Source: Amphritea opalescens
GTDB taxonomy: Bacteria; Pseudomonadota; Gammaproteobacteria; Pseudomonadales; Balneatricaceae
Length of the DNA: 64,000 bases
NCBI RefSeq assembly: GCF_003957515.1
Contig: NZ_RQXW01000001.1
Coordinates: forward strand, 1 to 64,000
Direction of reading: 5' to 3'
This document shows, piece by piece, positions 52,837 to 62,286 of the stretch (the stretch's first letter is position 1; each line of letters begins with the position of its first letter). Under the pieces are notes generated by a model that had not been told where the DNA came from, searched no databases, and saw only the letters and a program-made list of their open reading frames with translations. The position numbers and the translations under genes are program-made.

Positions 52837-53421
52837 ATGATCGTGATTGCCCTGTCTGTTCTTTATTCCAGTCGACTCAAGGCGCCCCGTAAGGCGATTC
52901 TTAAAGACTTGGCTGATCAGATCGGCGAAACCTGCGGTATCTCCATCCCGGATGGTATCGATATGATCTATTATGATCGCATTCAAAGCGATTGGCCGCT
53001 GCAGATAAACCTGCCGATCGGTAGCCGGACGCCTATCTGGTGCACCGCGAGTGGCAAGCTCTACCTAAGTTCATTGGCGAAGGATAGGCGACAGCGTATT
53101 CTGAAAAAGCTGCCGTTAGAAAAGCGTGCGCGTAATACTCAGATTGATCCTTTGCAACTGGAAGCCGAATTAGCAGACACGGCTAAGCTTGAACGGGGTA
53201 TCGATAATGAAGAGTTTATCGATGGTATGGTGGCGCTCGCCGTACCGATCAAGGATAAGAAGGGGCGGTTATTCGCCTGTTTATTTACCCATGCGCCGAT
53301 TTTGCGTAAGAGTTTAGATGAACTACTCCAGTACGAAGCGTTGTTACGTGATGCCGCGAATGAATTAGGTGATTTGATTGGCGATAACGCGATTGAGTCA
53401 ACCGATAGCGGTCGACAATAG
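52837..53421 (+). pseudogene. IclR-family regulator lacking HTH domain
   Basis: The 194-residue reading frame matches only the effector-binding half of IclR regulators: 'RLKAPRKAILKDLADQIGET' near residue 13, 'YYDRIQSDWPL' near 45, 'PIWCTASGKLYLSSL' near 66 and 'ELERGIDNEEF'-like text near 115 (actual 'LERGIDNEEF'), then 'VALAVPIKDKKGRLFACL'. The N-terminal winged HTH of about 80 residues is absent. The upstream space is only 18 bases before the amtB terminator. It therefore looks like a 5'-deleted gene, though a stand-alone ligand-binding protein cannot be excluded. Confidence 0.75.
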
Positions 53422-53464
53422 GCTAATCAAACGTACTGATTGAACCCCAAGTGTATCTGCTTAA

Positions 53465-53506
53465 CCTCTTAGCAAAACCCTCTTAGCAAAACCCTCTTAG
53501 CAAAAC
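53465..53506. repeat. Three tandem 14-base repeats
   Basis: The unit cctcttagcaaaac occurs three times without change, just before the terminator hairpin at 53503. It is probably replication slippage at the end of the IclR remnant. Copy number may vary between strains. Confidence 0.85.
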
Positions 53507-53533
53507 GCCATCGATGCTCGGTCGATGGCGTTT
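53503..53533. terminator. Bidirectional terminator
   Basis: A perfect 12-bp stem (aaacgccatcga / tcgatggcgttt) closes a 7-base loop, with A-rich and T-rich flanks. It separates the IclR remnant from the converging XRE-cupin gene. Confidence 0.8.
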
Positions 53534-53603
53534 ATCGTTTTAGCCAACGTCTCAGCATCAATGATGCTTTCCTATCTTTATTTCAATGATCTAGCAGTGC
53601 TTC

Positions 53604-54200
53604 TTACGTCTTATCTTCATAGTGAATAATAGATAGTAGCTTAATCGGCACTTCTAACAGGGTTTCCGGCCCGTGAGGGATTTCGGCATCAAAGGTCAGG
53701 CTATCGCCGGGCTCCATGTTGTAGAGATGATTACCGTGGCGATACAGGATCTTGCCACTCAGCAGGTGAAGAAACTCTTCGCCGGGGTGAGAGAAAGTAG
53801 GGAAGACCTCCGATAGATCATCCATGGTGACCAAAAAGGGCTCAAAGGTTTTTTTGCCGCCACGTTGATAGGTTAGCAGCTGGTAAGTGTGACCCTTCTC
53901 AGTGCCTCTGCGTACTACTTCTAAACCCGTATCCGCTTTGGTGAACTGCGCTCCCCCTTCAGGTCGGTCGAAGTCATTAAATAACTTTGAGATCGGTAAT
54001 CCTAGCGTAGAACAAAGGCGGCTCAGTGTTTCTAGGCTGGTGGATACCTGGGCGTTTTCAATCTTACTGACCATGCCTTGGCTGATACCGGATATCCGTG
54101 CCACATCGGTAATTTTCAGTCCCTCATCAAGGCGAGCTTTTTTAACCTTCATACCGATGTAGTGATCGAGCTCGAATTTTTGTCCTTTATTATCTGCCAT
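53604..54200 (-). CDS. XRE-family regulator with C-terminal cupin
   Basis: This 198-residue regulator has an HTH at about 18-70 ('DEGLKITDVARISGISQGMV', 'TLSRLCSTLGLPISKLF') and a cupin at about 118-190 ('SHPGEEFLHLLSGKILYRHG', 'MEPGDSLTFDAEIPHGPETL'). Such HTH-cupin proteins often sense small metabolites next to amine or amino-acid genes (PuuR is one example). It is divergent from gmaS with a shared region of about 275 bases, so it is the likely local regulator of the N-methylglutamate pathway genes. The effector is unknown. Confidence 0.9.
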   Translation of the reverse strand: MADNKGQKFELDHYIGMKVKKARLDEGLKITDVARISGISQGMVSKIENAQVSTSLETLSRLCSTLGLPISKLFNDFDRPEGGAQFTKADTGLEVVRRGTEKGHTYQLLTYQRGGKKTFEPFLVTMDDLSEVFPTFSHPGEEFLHLLSGKILYRHGNHLYNMEPGDSLTFDAEIPHGPETLLEVPIKLLSIIHYEDKT

Positions 54201-54370
54201 TTATTTGCCCTTGTTTGGGGCGTCGTGAACCAGCGTTGTGCGCCTGTTCATGCGTCCTGTAGCGAATTTTGATAAGGCATATATTCCCACAAAGATACTT
54301 TTTTTACTAGATGCTTTAAAATCAATGAGTTATCCTATGAGGAAAATAATATTCCTAAAAAGAACTTTTC

Positions 54371-54386
54371 TGGCACAGGCGTTGCT
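54371..54386 (+). promoter_or_regulatory. Sigma-54 promoter for gmaS operon
   Basis: TGGCACA, four bases, then TTGCT. Both the -24 and -12 elements agree with the sigma-54 consensus and the spacing is exact. It lies about 90 bases before the gmaS start at 54476. It implies NtrC-type nitrogen control of the gmaS-mgs-mgd run. Confidence 0.8.
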
Positions 54387-54475
54387 TTCTTAATAATCAT
54401 AAATAATTACTGTTAAGAAAAATTATGGATCTGCTCTCTCTCGGGGCAGAACTCAGTATCAAACGGAGGGCTACC

Positions 54476-55807
54476 ATGCCACAGGATTCAGAGAAGTTTA
54501 TTGCGGATAACGACATTAAATATGTGTTGGCTCAGTTTGTTGATATCCATGGGGTGGCAAAGACAAAATCTGTGCCGGCTAACTGCTTGATGGATGTGGT
54601 TGAGAAGGGCGCTGGCTTTGCGGGTTTCGCGGTTAGCGGCATGGGCATGGAGCCTCATGGTCCTGACTTTATGGCACGGGGTGATCTTAGCACCTTGTCT
54701 ACAGTACCTTGGCAGCCAGGTTATGCCCGCATCGTTTGTGAAGGTTATGTGAATGGTGAGCCGCATCCTTATGATAGTCGGGTGGTGCTAAAGCGTCAGT
54801 TGAAGCTGTTAGATGATAAAGGCTGGACGTTGAATACTGGGCTTGAGCCTGAATTTTACCTGTTCGAACGAGACAGTAACGGTGGTTTGGTGACCGTTGA
54901 TAAAACCGATGTGTTGGATAAGCCTTGCTATGACTATAAAGGTCTATCTCGCTCACGGGCATTTTTGGAAACATTGGTTGAGTCACTGCAAGCCGTTGAT
55001 TTTGATGTGTACCAGATCGACCATGAAGATGCTAACGGTCAGTTCGAAATCAACTACACCTACGGTGATGCGCTACAGTCCGCTGACCGATTCACCTTTG
55101 TCCGTATGGCGGCCGGTGAAATTGCTAATGATATGGGGATGGTCTGCTCCTTTATGCCAAAACCTGCCTCAGATCGCACCGGCAACGGCATGCACTTCCA
55201 CCTGTCGATTACCGATGAAGAGGGTCGTAACCTGTTTGGTGATGATAGCGATGTGAATGGCATGGGCTTATCTAAAATGGCGTATCACTTCACCGCCGGT
55301 TTGCTGCATCACGCTAAAGCGCTATGTGCCTTCGCTGCACCTACCGTGAACTCCTATAAACGATTGGTGGTTGGCGGTTCTGCATCCGGTGCGACTTGGG
55401 CGCCAGCGTTCATCGCCTACGGTGACAATAACCGGACTGCCATGATTCGTGTGCCTTATGGTCGTCTTGAGTTCCGTCTACCGGATTCCGGCTGTAACCC
55501 TTATCTGGTACATGCTGCCATTATCGCCGCAGGTTTAGATGGTATTGAGCGTGAACTGGATCCAGGTACGCCTGAGAACATCAACCTGTATGCCATGACC
55601 GAGCAGGAACGTTTCGATAAAGGTATCGATATTTTACCTCAAAGCCTGAATGAAGCGATCAATGAGCTTGAGGCCGATACGGTACTAGCCGAGCGGATAG
55701 GCAACGAAGTGGTCGCCGAATTTATTAAAACAAAACGCGAAGAATGGATTGATTACAGTCGGCATGTGTCCGATTGGGAAGTTAACCGTTACGCAGAATT
55801 CTTCTAA
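54476..55807 (+). CDS. gmaS: Gamma-glutamylmethylamide synthetase
   Basis: This 443-residue glutamine-synthetase-like enzyme joins methylamine to glutamate with ATP. The start is the ATG at 54476, preceded by GGAGGG; the ATG at 54425 lies further into the leader. Motifs include '[16 protein letters not shown]' near residue 19, '[10 protein letters not shown]' near 126, '[14 protein letters not shown]' near 240 and '[20 protein letters not shown]' near 328. The family also contains GlnT-type glutamine synthetases. The following mgs and mgd genes support the methylamine role. The product is the substrate of MgsABC. Confidence 0.9.
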   Translation: MPQDSEKFIADNDIKYVLAQFVDIHGVAKTKSVPANCLMDVVEKGAGFAGFAVSGMGMEPHGPDFMARGDLSTLSTVPWQPGYARIVCEGYVNGEPHPYDSRVVLKRQLKLLDDKGWTLNTGLEPEFYLFERDSNGGLVTVDKTDVLDKPCYDYKGLSRSRAFLETLVESLQAVDFDVYQIDHEDANGQFEINYTYGDALQSADRFTFVRMAAGEIANDMGMVCSFMPKPASDRTGNGMHFHLSITDEEGRNLFGDDSDVNGMGLSKMAYHFTAGLLHHAKALCAFAAPTVNSYKRLVVGGSASGATWAPAFIAYGDNNRTAMIRVPYGRLEFRLPDSGCNPYLVHAAIIAAGLDGIERELDPGTPENINLYAMTEQERFDKGIDILPQSLNEAINELEADTVLAERIGNEVVAEFIKTKREEWIDYSRHVSDWEVNRYAEFF

Positions 55808-55847
55808 GCCTAGAAAGCTTACATTGTCGATTTAAGAGGACATAACT

Positions 55848-56765
55848 ATGTGTGGAATTGTTGGCCTTTATTTGAAAAACAAGGCTTTAGAAAATCAACT
55901 GGGTGAGTTGTTCGAACCTATGTTGATTGCGATGACCGATCGCGGCCCTGACAGTGCCGGTTTTGCAATCTACGGTGATGAAGTGCCTGAGGGCAGCATC
56001 AAACTAACCCTGCGTCATGCGAATGAAGATTATGATTGGGCTGGTTTGGCGGGCAAGCTGAAACATGAGTTGAATGTCGGCGTTGAGTGGTTCAATAACA
56101 GCAAAGTGGCGATCTTTAAAATTGCGACGAGCGATGGTATCGCCGAAGCCTTTATTACTGAAAATGCGCCGGATGTCCTGATCTTGAGTGCCGGTCAATC
56201 GATCGAAATTCTGAAAGAAGTTGGGTTGCCTGTAAATATCGCTAAAACCTTCAACCTGAAAGGGATGAAGGGCAGCCACATCATCGGTCATACCCGCATG
56301 GCGACTGAGTCTGCCGTCACCATGGAAGGTAGCCACCCGTTCTCAACCGGTATGGACCTTTGCTTGGTACATAACGGTTCACTGTCTAACCACAACCGTC
56401 TGCGTCAAGAACTGCAACGCGAAGGGATTGTGTTTGAAACCGAGAATGATTCGGAAGTGGCGGCAGGCTATCTGACTTGGCGTCTAAAGCAGGGCGACAC
56501 ACTTAATGAAGCACTGACCAACTCCTTGAAAGATCTGGATGGCTTTTTCACCTTTACCGTCGGTACTCGGGATGGTTTTGCCGTGATGCGTGATCCTATT
56601 GCTTGCAAACCGGCAGTGATGGCAGAAACCGATGACTATGTGGCGATGGCCTCTGAATACCAAGCATTAACCACTTTGCCGGGTATTGAAAACGCCAAAA
56701 TTTGGGAACCAGAAGCCGCCACTATCTATGTCTGGGAACGCAGCAGCGAAACAGGAGTGAAATGA
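55848..56765 (+). CDS. mgsA: N-methylglutamate synthase subunit A (class II amidotransferase)
   Basis: This 305-residue protein resembles GlxB and the amidotransferase domain of glutamate synthase. Cys2 is the N-terminal nucleophile ('MCGIVGLY'), with 'AMTDRGPDSAGFAIYG' near residue 29, 'GHTRMATESAV' near 146 and 'DLCLVHNGSLSNHNRLR' near 172. It would release methylamine from gamma-glutamylmethylamide for transfer to 2-oxoglutarate. GAGGA precedes the ATG. It overlaps mgsB by ATGA. Confidence 0.92.
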   Translation: MCGIVGLYLKNKALENQLGELFEPMLIAMTDRGPDSAGFAIYGDEVPEGSIKLTLRHANEDYDWAGLAGKLKHELNVGVEWFNNSKVAIFKIATSDGIAEAFITENAPDVLILSAGQSIEILKEVGLPVNIAKTFNLKGMKGSHIIGHTRMATESAVTMEGSHPFSTGMDLCLVHNGSLSNHNRLRQELQREGIVFETENDSEVAAGYLTWRLKQGDTLNEALTNSLKDLDGFFTFTVGTRDGFAVMRDPIACKPAVMAETDDYVAMASEYQALTTLPGIENAKIWEPEAATIYVWERSSETGVK

Positions 56766-57448
56766 TGAAAACAATTAATTTAGCTGAAAGCACCGTTCGC
56801 GACCTGAACCAGGCGCTGCATGATCAGGCGATTGAATGCACCGAGCGGGAATGGGAAGTATTAGAGCCTAAAGGCCAGCACAACATCGCTTGCGGCCTCG
56901 ATCAGAATATCTCGGTCGATATTAAAGGCCCTACCGGTTATTTCTGTGCCGGTATGAATAAAAAAGCCCACATCACTATTCACGGCAATGCCGGTCAGGG
57001 TGTAGCGGAAAACATGATGTCAGGTTCTGTCCGGGTTAAGGGCAATGCCTCTCAAGCCGCAGGTGCGACCGCTCATGGTGGTTTGCTAGTGATCGAAGGT
57101 GATGCGGGCGCGCGTTGCGGTATCTCGATGAAAGGCGTGGATATTGTGGTTAAGGGTAGCGTTGGCCACATGAGTTGTTTCATGGGGCAGGCGGGTTCAT
57201 TGGTGGTCTGCGGTGATGCGGGTGATGCCTTAGGTGATTCCCTGTATGAAACCCATATCTATGTGAAAGGCGAAGTGAAATCTCTAGGGGCTGACTGCAT
57301 CGCCAAAGAGATGCGTGACGAACATATAGAAGAGCTATCAGAGCTGCTGAATCGTGCTGGCGTTGATGAAGATGTCACTGCATTTAAACGCTATGGCACT
57401 GCCCGCCAGCTTTACAACTTTAAAGTAGATAACACCGCTGCTTACTAA
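56762..57448 (+). CDS. mgsB: N-methylglutamate synthase subunit B (GXGXG domain)
   Basis: This 228-residue protein is a right-handed beta-helix of the GXGXG type that ends glutamate synthase. Gly-rich turns recur ('GPTGYFCAGMNKKAHITIHG', 'GNAGQGVAENMMSGSVRVKG', 'GDAGARCGISMKGVDIVVKG'). The start is the ATG at 56762, which overlaps the mgsA stop (a second ATG follows at once); the frame extends further upstream but inside mgsA. It acts as a structural subunit linking the amidotransferase to the FMN subunit. Homologue of GlxC. Confidence 0.92.
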   Translation: MMKTINLAESTVRDLNQALHDQAIECTEREWEVLEPKGQHNIACGLDQNISVDIKGPTGYFCAGMNKKAHITIHGNAGQGVAENMMSGSVRVKGNASQAAGATAHGGLLVIEGDAGARCGISMKGVDIVVKGSVGHMSCFMGQAGSLVVCGDAGDALGDSLYETHIYVKGEVKSLGADCIAKEMRDEHIEELSELLNRAGVDEDVTAFKRYGTARQLYNFKVDNTAAY

Positions 57449-57470
57449 GGCCGATTTCGAGGATAAAACG

Positions 57471-58799
57471 ATGAGTGACGATATTAATGTAAAACCAGGT
57501 CTGCGCGAGTCTGCAACGTTTGACCGCAATACGATGACCGAAATCCGCCGTGCTGCTGAAACCGGTATCTATGACATCCGTGGTTTTGGTGCGAAGCGTA
57601 AGCTGCCTCATTTTGATGATCTGCTGTTTTTGGGCGCCAGTATGTCCCGTTACCCATTGGAGGGTTACCGTGAAAAATGTAATACCTCGGTAACACTGGG
57701 TACGCGTTACGCCAAAAAACCGATCGTCTTGGATATTCCGGTGACGATTGCCGGTATGAGTTTTGGTGCGTTGTCGGCCAATGCCAAAGAAGCGCTTGGC
57801 CGTGGTGCATCCTTGATGGGTACTTCTACAACGACCGGTGACGGCGGTATGACCCCGGAAGAGCGTGGCCAATCGACCAAACTGGTCTATCAGTATCTGC
57901 CATCCCGTTACGGTATGAACCCTGATGATCTGCGTAAAGCGGATGCGATTGAAGTGGTACTCGGTCAGGGCGCTAAACCTGGCGGCGGCGGTATGTTGTT
58001 AGGTCAGAAAATTACCGATCGCGTAGCGAAAATGCGGACCTTGCCAATGGGCGTGGATCAGCGTTCAGCTTGTCGTCACCCCGATTGGACCGGTCCTGAC
58101 GATTTGGCGATTAAGATTCAGGAACTGCGTGAAATTACCGATTGGCAGGTGCCTATCTATATCAAAGTGGGTGCTACCCGTACTTACTATGACGTTAAGT
58201 TAGCGGTTAAAGCGGGCGCGGATGTGATCGTGGTCGATGGTATGCAAGGCGGTACGGCAGCTACTCAAGAAGTATTTATCGAGCATGTTGGTATTCCAAC
58301 ACTGGCGGCGATTCCTCAAGCGGTTCGCGCACTGCAAGAGATGGGTATGCACCGCAAGGTTCAGCTGATCGTGTCCGGTGGTATTCGCAACGGTGCCGAT
58401 GTGGCTAAGTGTATGGCACTCGGTGCTGATGCGGTAGCGATCGGTACAGCGGCACTGGTCGCGTTGGGTTGTAACCATCCTAAGTATGAAGAAGAGTTTA
58501 AAAAGATCGGTTCTGCGGCTGGCTTTTATGATGACTATCATGAAGGCAAAGACCCTGCCGGTATCTCTACTCAAGATCCTGAGTTGATGAAGCGTTTAGA
58601 CCCAGTGGCTGCCGGTCGTCATTTGGCTAACTACCTTAACGTGCTAACCCTTGAAGCTCAGACCCTGGCCCGCGCCTGTGGTAAGAACGACCTGCGCAAC
58701 CTAGAACCTGAAGATTTGGTGGCCTTGACCGTTGAATCAGCAGCGATGGCCAACGTTCCGTTAGCCGGTACTAGCTGGATTCCTGGTAAGGGGTTCTAA
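57471..58799 (+). CDS. mgsC: N-methylglutamate synthase subunit C (FMN glutamate-synthase domain)
   Basis: This 442-residue, FMN-binding glutamate-synthase-like protein (GlxD type) carries the reductive transfer forming N-methylglutamate. It has 'PVTIAGMSFGALSANAKEAL' near residue 87, 'TTTGDGGMTPEERG' near 118, 'GQGAKPGGGGMLLGQKI' near 165, 'VVDGMQGGTAATQEVF' near 253 and 'VSGGIRNGADVAKCMALGAD' near 303. With mgsA and mgsB it forms the split glutamate-synthase-like complex. AGGAT precedes the ATG. Confidence 0.93.
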   Translation: MSDDINVKPGLRESATFDRNTMTEIRRAAETGIYDIRGFGAKRKLPHFDDLLFLGASMSRYPLEGYREKCNTSVTLGTRYAKKPIVLDIPVTIAGMSFGALSANAKEALGRGASLMGTSTTTGDGGMTPEERGQSTKLVYQYLPSRYGMNPDDLRKADAIEVVLGQGAKPGGGGMLLGQKITDRVAKMRTLPMGVDQRSACRHPDWTGPDDLAIKIQELREITDWQVPIYIKVGATRTYYDVKLAVKAGADVIVVDGMQGGTAATQEVFIEHVGIPTLAAIPQAVRALQEMGMHRKVQLIVSGGIRNGADVAKCMALGADAVAIGTAALVALGCNHPKYEEEFKKIGSAAGFYDDYHEGKDPAGISTQDPELMKRLDPVAAGRHLANYLNVLTLEAQTLARACGKNDLRNLEPEDLVALTVESAAMANVPLAGTSWIPGKGF

Positions 58800-58911
58800 G
58801 CAAGAGATAACTCACTAAATAATAATGGAGGCCTCACGGGTTACGAGCGTATCCCGTGATGGTTATCCATTAATCTGAATAAAATAAAACGGAGACTATG
58901 GAGTCGCCATC

Positions 58912-59781
58912 ATGAGTAAACACGAAGCAGATAATGAGATTGTATTAAGAGCCAGTTGTGTCGCGGGAAGCGGCATTGTGGCTAAAGTTACCACCTTTCT
59001 GGCGGAACGTGGCTGTTATATCAGCGAACTGGCACAGTTTGATGATGAAGGCAGCGGCAACTTCTTTATGCGAGCCCGCTTCCATGTTGAAAGCGGCGGC
59101 TATTTGATCAGTGATTTGCAACAGGAGTTTCCTGAAGTCGCTGAGAGCTTCGGCATGACTTGGGAGATGGTTTCCGTTAAGGCGCCGATGAAAACCCTGA
59201 TCATGGTGAGCAAGTTTGATCACTGTCTTGATGATCTGTTGTATCGGTTACATAAGGGTGAAATCAATATGGAAGTCACGGCGATCGTGTCTAACCATAA
59301 AGATTTACGGTCGATGGCTGAACGGGAAGGTATCCGCTTTGTCCACTTGCCAGTCACTAAAGATAACAAGTTAGAGCAGGAAGCGGCGCTGATGGATATC
59401 GTCGAAGAGACCGGCTCTGAGTTGATCGTGCTAGCACGTTACATGCAGATTCTCAGTGATGGACTGTGTAAGCAACTGAGTGGTCGTGCGATCAATATTC
59501 ACCACTCATTCCTGCCAGGCTTTAAAGGCGCAAAACCTTACCATCAGGCCCATGCTCGTGGGGTTAAACTGATCGGTGCAACCGCCCACTACGTTACTTC
59601 AGATCTAGATGAAGGTCCTATCATCGAGCAGTCCGTACAGCCGGTTGATCATACCTTTAAAGCGGATGCGCTGGTGGCCATGGGTCGTGATACTGAAACT
59701 GTGGCACTGGCTCGGGCAGTTAAGCTGCACACCGAGCATCGTGTTTTCCAAGATGGTAACCGAACTGTTGTATTCAAATAG
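58912..59781 (+). CDS. purU: Formyltetrahydrofolate deformylase
   Basis: This 289-residue enzyme hydrolyses 10-formyl-THF to formate and THF. An N-terminal ACT domain (about 8-85) precedes a formyltransferase-like domain with 'VSKFDHCLDDLLYRL' near residue 101, 'INIHHSFLPGFKGAKPYHQA' near 198 and 'GATAHYVTSDLDEGPIIEQ' near 222. In methylamine clusters PurU and FolD oxidise the methylene group released by N-methylglutamate dehydrogenase. It lies between mgsC and folD. Confidence 0.95.
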   Translation: MSKHEADNEIVLRASCVAGSGIVAKVTTFLAERGCYISELAQFDDEGSGNFFMRARFHVESGGYLISDLQQEFPEVAESFGMTWEMVSVKAPMKTLIMVSKFDHCLDDLLYRLHKGEINMEVTAIVSNHKDLRSMAEREGIRFVHLPVTKDNKLEQEAALMDIVEETGSELIVLARYMQILSDGLCKQLSGRAINIHHSFLPGFKGAKPYHQAHARGVKLIGATAHYVTSDLDEGPIIEQSVQPVDHTFKADALVAMGRDTETVALARAVKLHTEHRVFQDGNRTVVFK

Positions 59782-59790
59782 GTATTGATC

Positions 59791-60654
59791 ATGAACCGTT
59801 TAATCGATGGCAAGAAAATTTCAGCCGCAGTGGTTGAACAGTTGGCACTCGATACCCGTGAATTTATTGCCACATCGGGTGTAACACCCGGTCTGGCAGT
59901 AGTACTGGTGGGGGAAGACCCTGCCAGTCAGGTATATGTGCGCAATAAAGTGAAACAGGCAACGGCGGCGGGTTTTAACTCCACCGAGCACCGTTTGTCA
60001 GCGGATACCACTCAGGCCGATCTGAACGCGCTAGTTGAACAACTGAATAACGACCCCTCTGTGCATGGCATCCTCGTGCAACTGCCATTACCGGCACAAC
60101 TGAGTGAGCCGGATATCATCCGTTTAATCGCTCCTCACAAAGATGTTGATGGTTTCCATCCGCTCAATGTTGGCGCGCTGGCTTCCGGTGGTGCCGATCT
60201 TATTCCCTGCACACCGATGGGCTGCATGATCATGCTTGAGCAAACATTGGGTGATCTATCCGGTAAGCATGCGGTGGTCGTTGGCCGCTCTAATATCGTG
60301 GGTAAGCCGATGGCGGCATTGCTGTTACAGGCAAACTGTACGGTGACCATTGTCCATTCTCGTACGCAAGATATTGAAGCGATCTGTCGTGAGGCGGATA
60401 TCTTAGTGGCGGCGGTTGGCCGGCCTGAGATGATCAAGGGTAGCTGGGTTAAGCCGGGTGCAACCGTGATCGATGTGGGTATCAATGCGGTTGAGAAAGA
60501 GGGTAAACGGCGACTCGTTGGCGATGTCGACTTTAGCGAAGCGGTCGATGTGGCCGGAGCCATCTCTCCAGTACCGGGTGGTGTTGGGCCGATGACAATA
60601 GCCTGCCTGATGAAGAATACCCTGACGGCTGCGCGCCAACAGATGTCTGTCTAA
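59791..60654 (+). CDS. folD: Methylene-THF dehydrogenase / cyclohydrolase
   Basis: This 287-residue FolD converts 5,10-methylene-THF to 10-formyl-THF. Signatures are '[20 protein letters not shown]' near residue 38, '[12 protein letters not shown]' near 92, '[15 protein letters not shown]' near 166 and '[18 protein letters not shown]' near 262. The start is the ATG at 59791; a TTG six bases earlier is less likely. With only 9 bases between it and purU, the two form a C1-oxidation pair serving the amine demethylation steps; the essential folate gene may be present elsewhere too. Confidence 0.95.
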   Translation: MNRLIDGKKISAAVVEQLALDTREFIATSGVTPGLAVVLVGEDPASQVYVRNKVKQATAAGFNSTEHRLSADTTQADLNALVEQLNNDPSVHGILVQLPLPAQLSEPDIIRLIAPHKDVDGFHPLNVGALASGGADLIPCTPMGCMIMLEQTLGDLSGKHAVVVGRSNIVGKPMAALLLQANCTVTIVHSRTQDIEAICREADILVAAVGRPEMIKGSWVKPGATVIDVGINAVEKEGKRRLVGDVDFSEAVDVAGAISPVPGGVGPMTIACLMKNTLTAARQQMSV

Positions 60655-60713
60655 TCCCTAGGACTCGTCTTAGGGTAATACAGAACATGTGACATTGAAT
60701 GGAGGAGAGGTTA

Positions 60714-61958
60714 ATGCCTTTCTCATTACTGAAATACGGTCTAAATAAAGACTACCCGTTTGAACAAAATGCGGATCTGCCATCGCCTTCGGCGCTGAAG
60801 CCTCACTACGATGTAGTGATTATCGGTGGTGGTGGTCACGGTGTAGCGACCGCGTATTATCTGGCGAAATACCACGGTATTACCAATGTCGCGGTGCTGG
60901 AAAAAGGTTATCTCGGCGGGGGTAACACCGCGCGGAACACCGCGGTTATCCGCTCTAACTATCTCACCTCTGAAGGGGTTAAGTTTTACAGCGAATCGGT
61001 AAAACTGTTTCAGGGTTTATCCAACGAATTTGATTTCAATATTATGTATTCCAGCCGTGGTCAGTTGACCTTGGCACACACGGATGCCGCGATTCGTGGC
61101 TTCCGTCAGCGTACTGAAGTGAATAAGCATTTCGGTGGCAAAACTGAACTGATCGACCCGCAACAGATTCGTGAATTAGTACCGAGTCTTAATATGAATC
61201 CCGCGGATCAGCCTGTCTTGGCGGGTCTGTGGCATATCGATGGCGCAACTGCACGCCATGATGCAGTCGCCTGGGGCTATGCGAAAGGCGCGACTCAGCG
61301 CGGCGTTGAACTGCATCAGTTGACTGAAGTGACCGGCGTTGATGTCGATAAAGGCAAAGTCACCGGTGTACAAACTAACCGTGGCAAGGTCAGTTGTGGT
61401 TGTGTGGTACAGGCGGTAGCTGGTCATAGTTCTATCGTCGGAGCGATGGCGGGCATTCGTATGCCTATCACGACTTATCCGCTACAGGCGATGGTCACGC
61501 AACCGGTTAAGCCGTTTCTTAATCCATTGGTTAGCTCACCGGCACTGCACTGTTATGTACAGCAGACGGGTCGTGGCGAACTGGTGTTCGGTGGCGGCTC
61601 GGATCCTTACCCCTTGTATAACACCCGTTCGACGATGGAGTTAAAAGAGAGTCTGTTAGCCCATGCGGTAGAGCTGTTTCCCTTTATGGCGAATATGCGC
61701 TTGATGCGCCAGTGGGCAGGGTTAACCGATATGACGACCGATTACAGTCCTGTTATGGGTCTTAGCCCCGTCGAAAATTACTACCTTGATGCTGGCTGGG
61801 GCACTTGGGGTTTCAAGGCGACACCGATCTGCGGCAAGACGATGGCTGAACTCGTGGCAACCGGTAAGGTGCCGGAACTCATCAAACCGTTCTCTATGGC
61901 GCGTTTCGATACCTTCCGCCAGGTTAATGAGATGGGCGCTACGGCGGCCAGTCACTGA
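60714..61958 (+). CDS. mgdA: N-methylglutamate dehydrogenase subunit A (SoxB-like)
   Basis: This 414-residue FAD protein resembles the beta subunit of heterotetrameric sarcosine oxidase. It has 'YDVVIIGGGGHGVATAYYLA' near residue 29, 'GGGNTARNTAVIRSNYL' near 70 and 'LDAGWGTWGFKATPICGKTM' near 361. The start is the ATG at 60714 with GGAGGAG upstream. Context (gmaS, mgsABC) points to N-methylglutamate rather than sarcosine as substrate: it removes the methyl carbon to THF and returns glutamate. The homology alone cannot exclude sarcosine oxidase. Confidence 0.9.
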   Translation: MPFSLLKYGLNKDYPFEQNADLPSPSALKPHYDVVIIGGGGHGVATAYYLAKYHGITNVAVLEKGYLGGGNTARNTAVIRSNYLTSEGVKFYSESVKLFQGLSNEFDFNIMYSSRGQLTLAHTDAAIRGFRQRTEVNKHFGGKTELIDPQQIRELVPSLNMNPADQPVLAGLWHIDGATARHDAVAWGYAKGATQRGVELHQLTEVTGVDVDKGKVTGVQTNRGKVSCGCVVQAVAGHSSIVGAMAGIRMPITTYPLQAMVTQPVKPFLNPLVSSPALHCYVQQTGRGELVFGGGSDPYPLYNTRSTMELKESLLAHAVELFPFMANMRLMRQWAGLTDMTTDYSPVMGLSPVENYYLDAGWGTWGFKATPICGKTMAELVATGKVPELIKPFSMARFDTFRQVNEMGATAASH

Positions 61959-61968
61959 GGAATCTGCA

Positions 61969-62286
61969 ATGAAGATTATTAATTGTCCTCTGAATGGACC
62001 CCGAAATAGTAGTGAGTTTGTCCACGGTGGCGAGGTTCGGCAGATGCCAGACCCGAATAACTGTACTGATAAAGAGTGGGCAGACTACGTTTTTTATAGT
62101 GATAACCAGATCGGCGTGGTAACTGAATGGTGGTTACATGCACCTTCTGGCTATTGGTTTATCGCTGAACGGCATACCGGCAGTGATGAGATTTTACGCA
62201 CCTATGACCCCTCTGAGATATATACCAGCCGGGTCGAGTTTAAGGCAAAAGTAGAGCCGAGTGCGTCTGAGGAGGTAACCGTATGA
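61969..62286 (+). CDS. mgdB: N-methylglutamate dehydrogenase subunit B (SoxD-like)
   Basis: This 105-residue delta-type subunit begins at 61969 ('MKIINCPLNGPRNSSEF'). It has 'DNCTDKEWADYVFYSDNQ'-like sequence near residue 32 (actual 'NNCTDKEWADYVFYSDNQ') and 'WLHAPSGYWFIAERH' near 61. In sarcosine oxidase the delta subunit binds zinc and holds the complex together. It overlaps the next gene by ATGA. Confidence 0.9.
   Translation: MKIINCPLNGPRNSSEFVHGGEVRQMPDPNNCTDKEWADYVFYSDNQIGVVTEWWLHAPSGYWFIAERHTGSDEILRTYDPSEIYTSRVEFKAKVEPSASEEVTV

Noticed and set aside
53465-53506. Short repeats as a CRISPR array
   Set aside because: The 14-base units are contiguous with no spacers and no cas gene is present.
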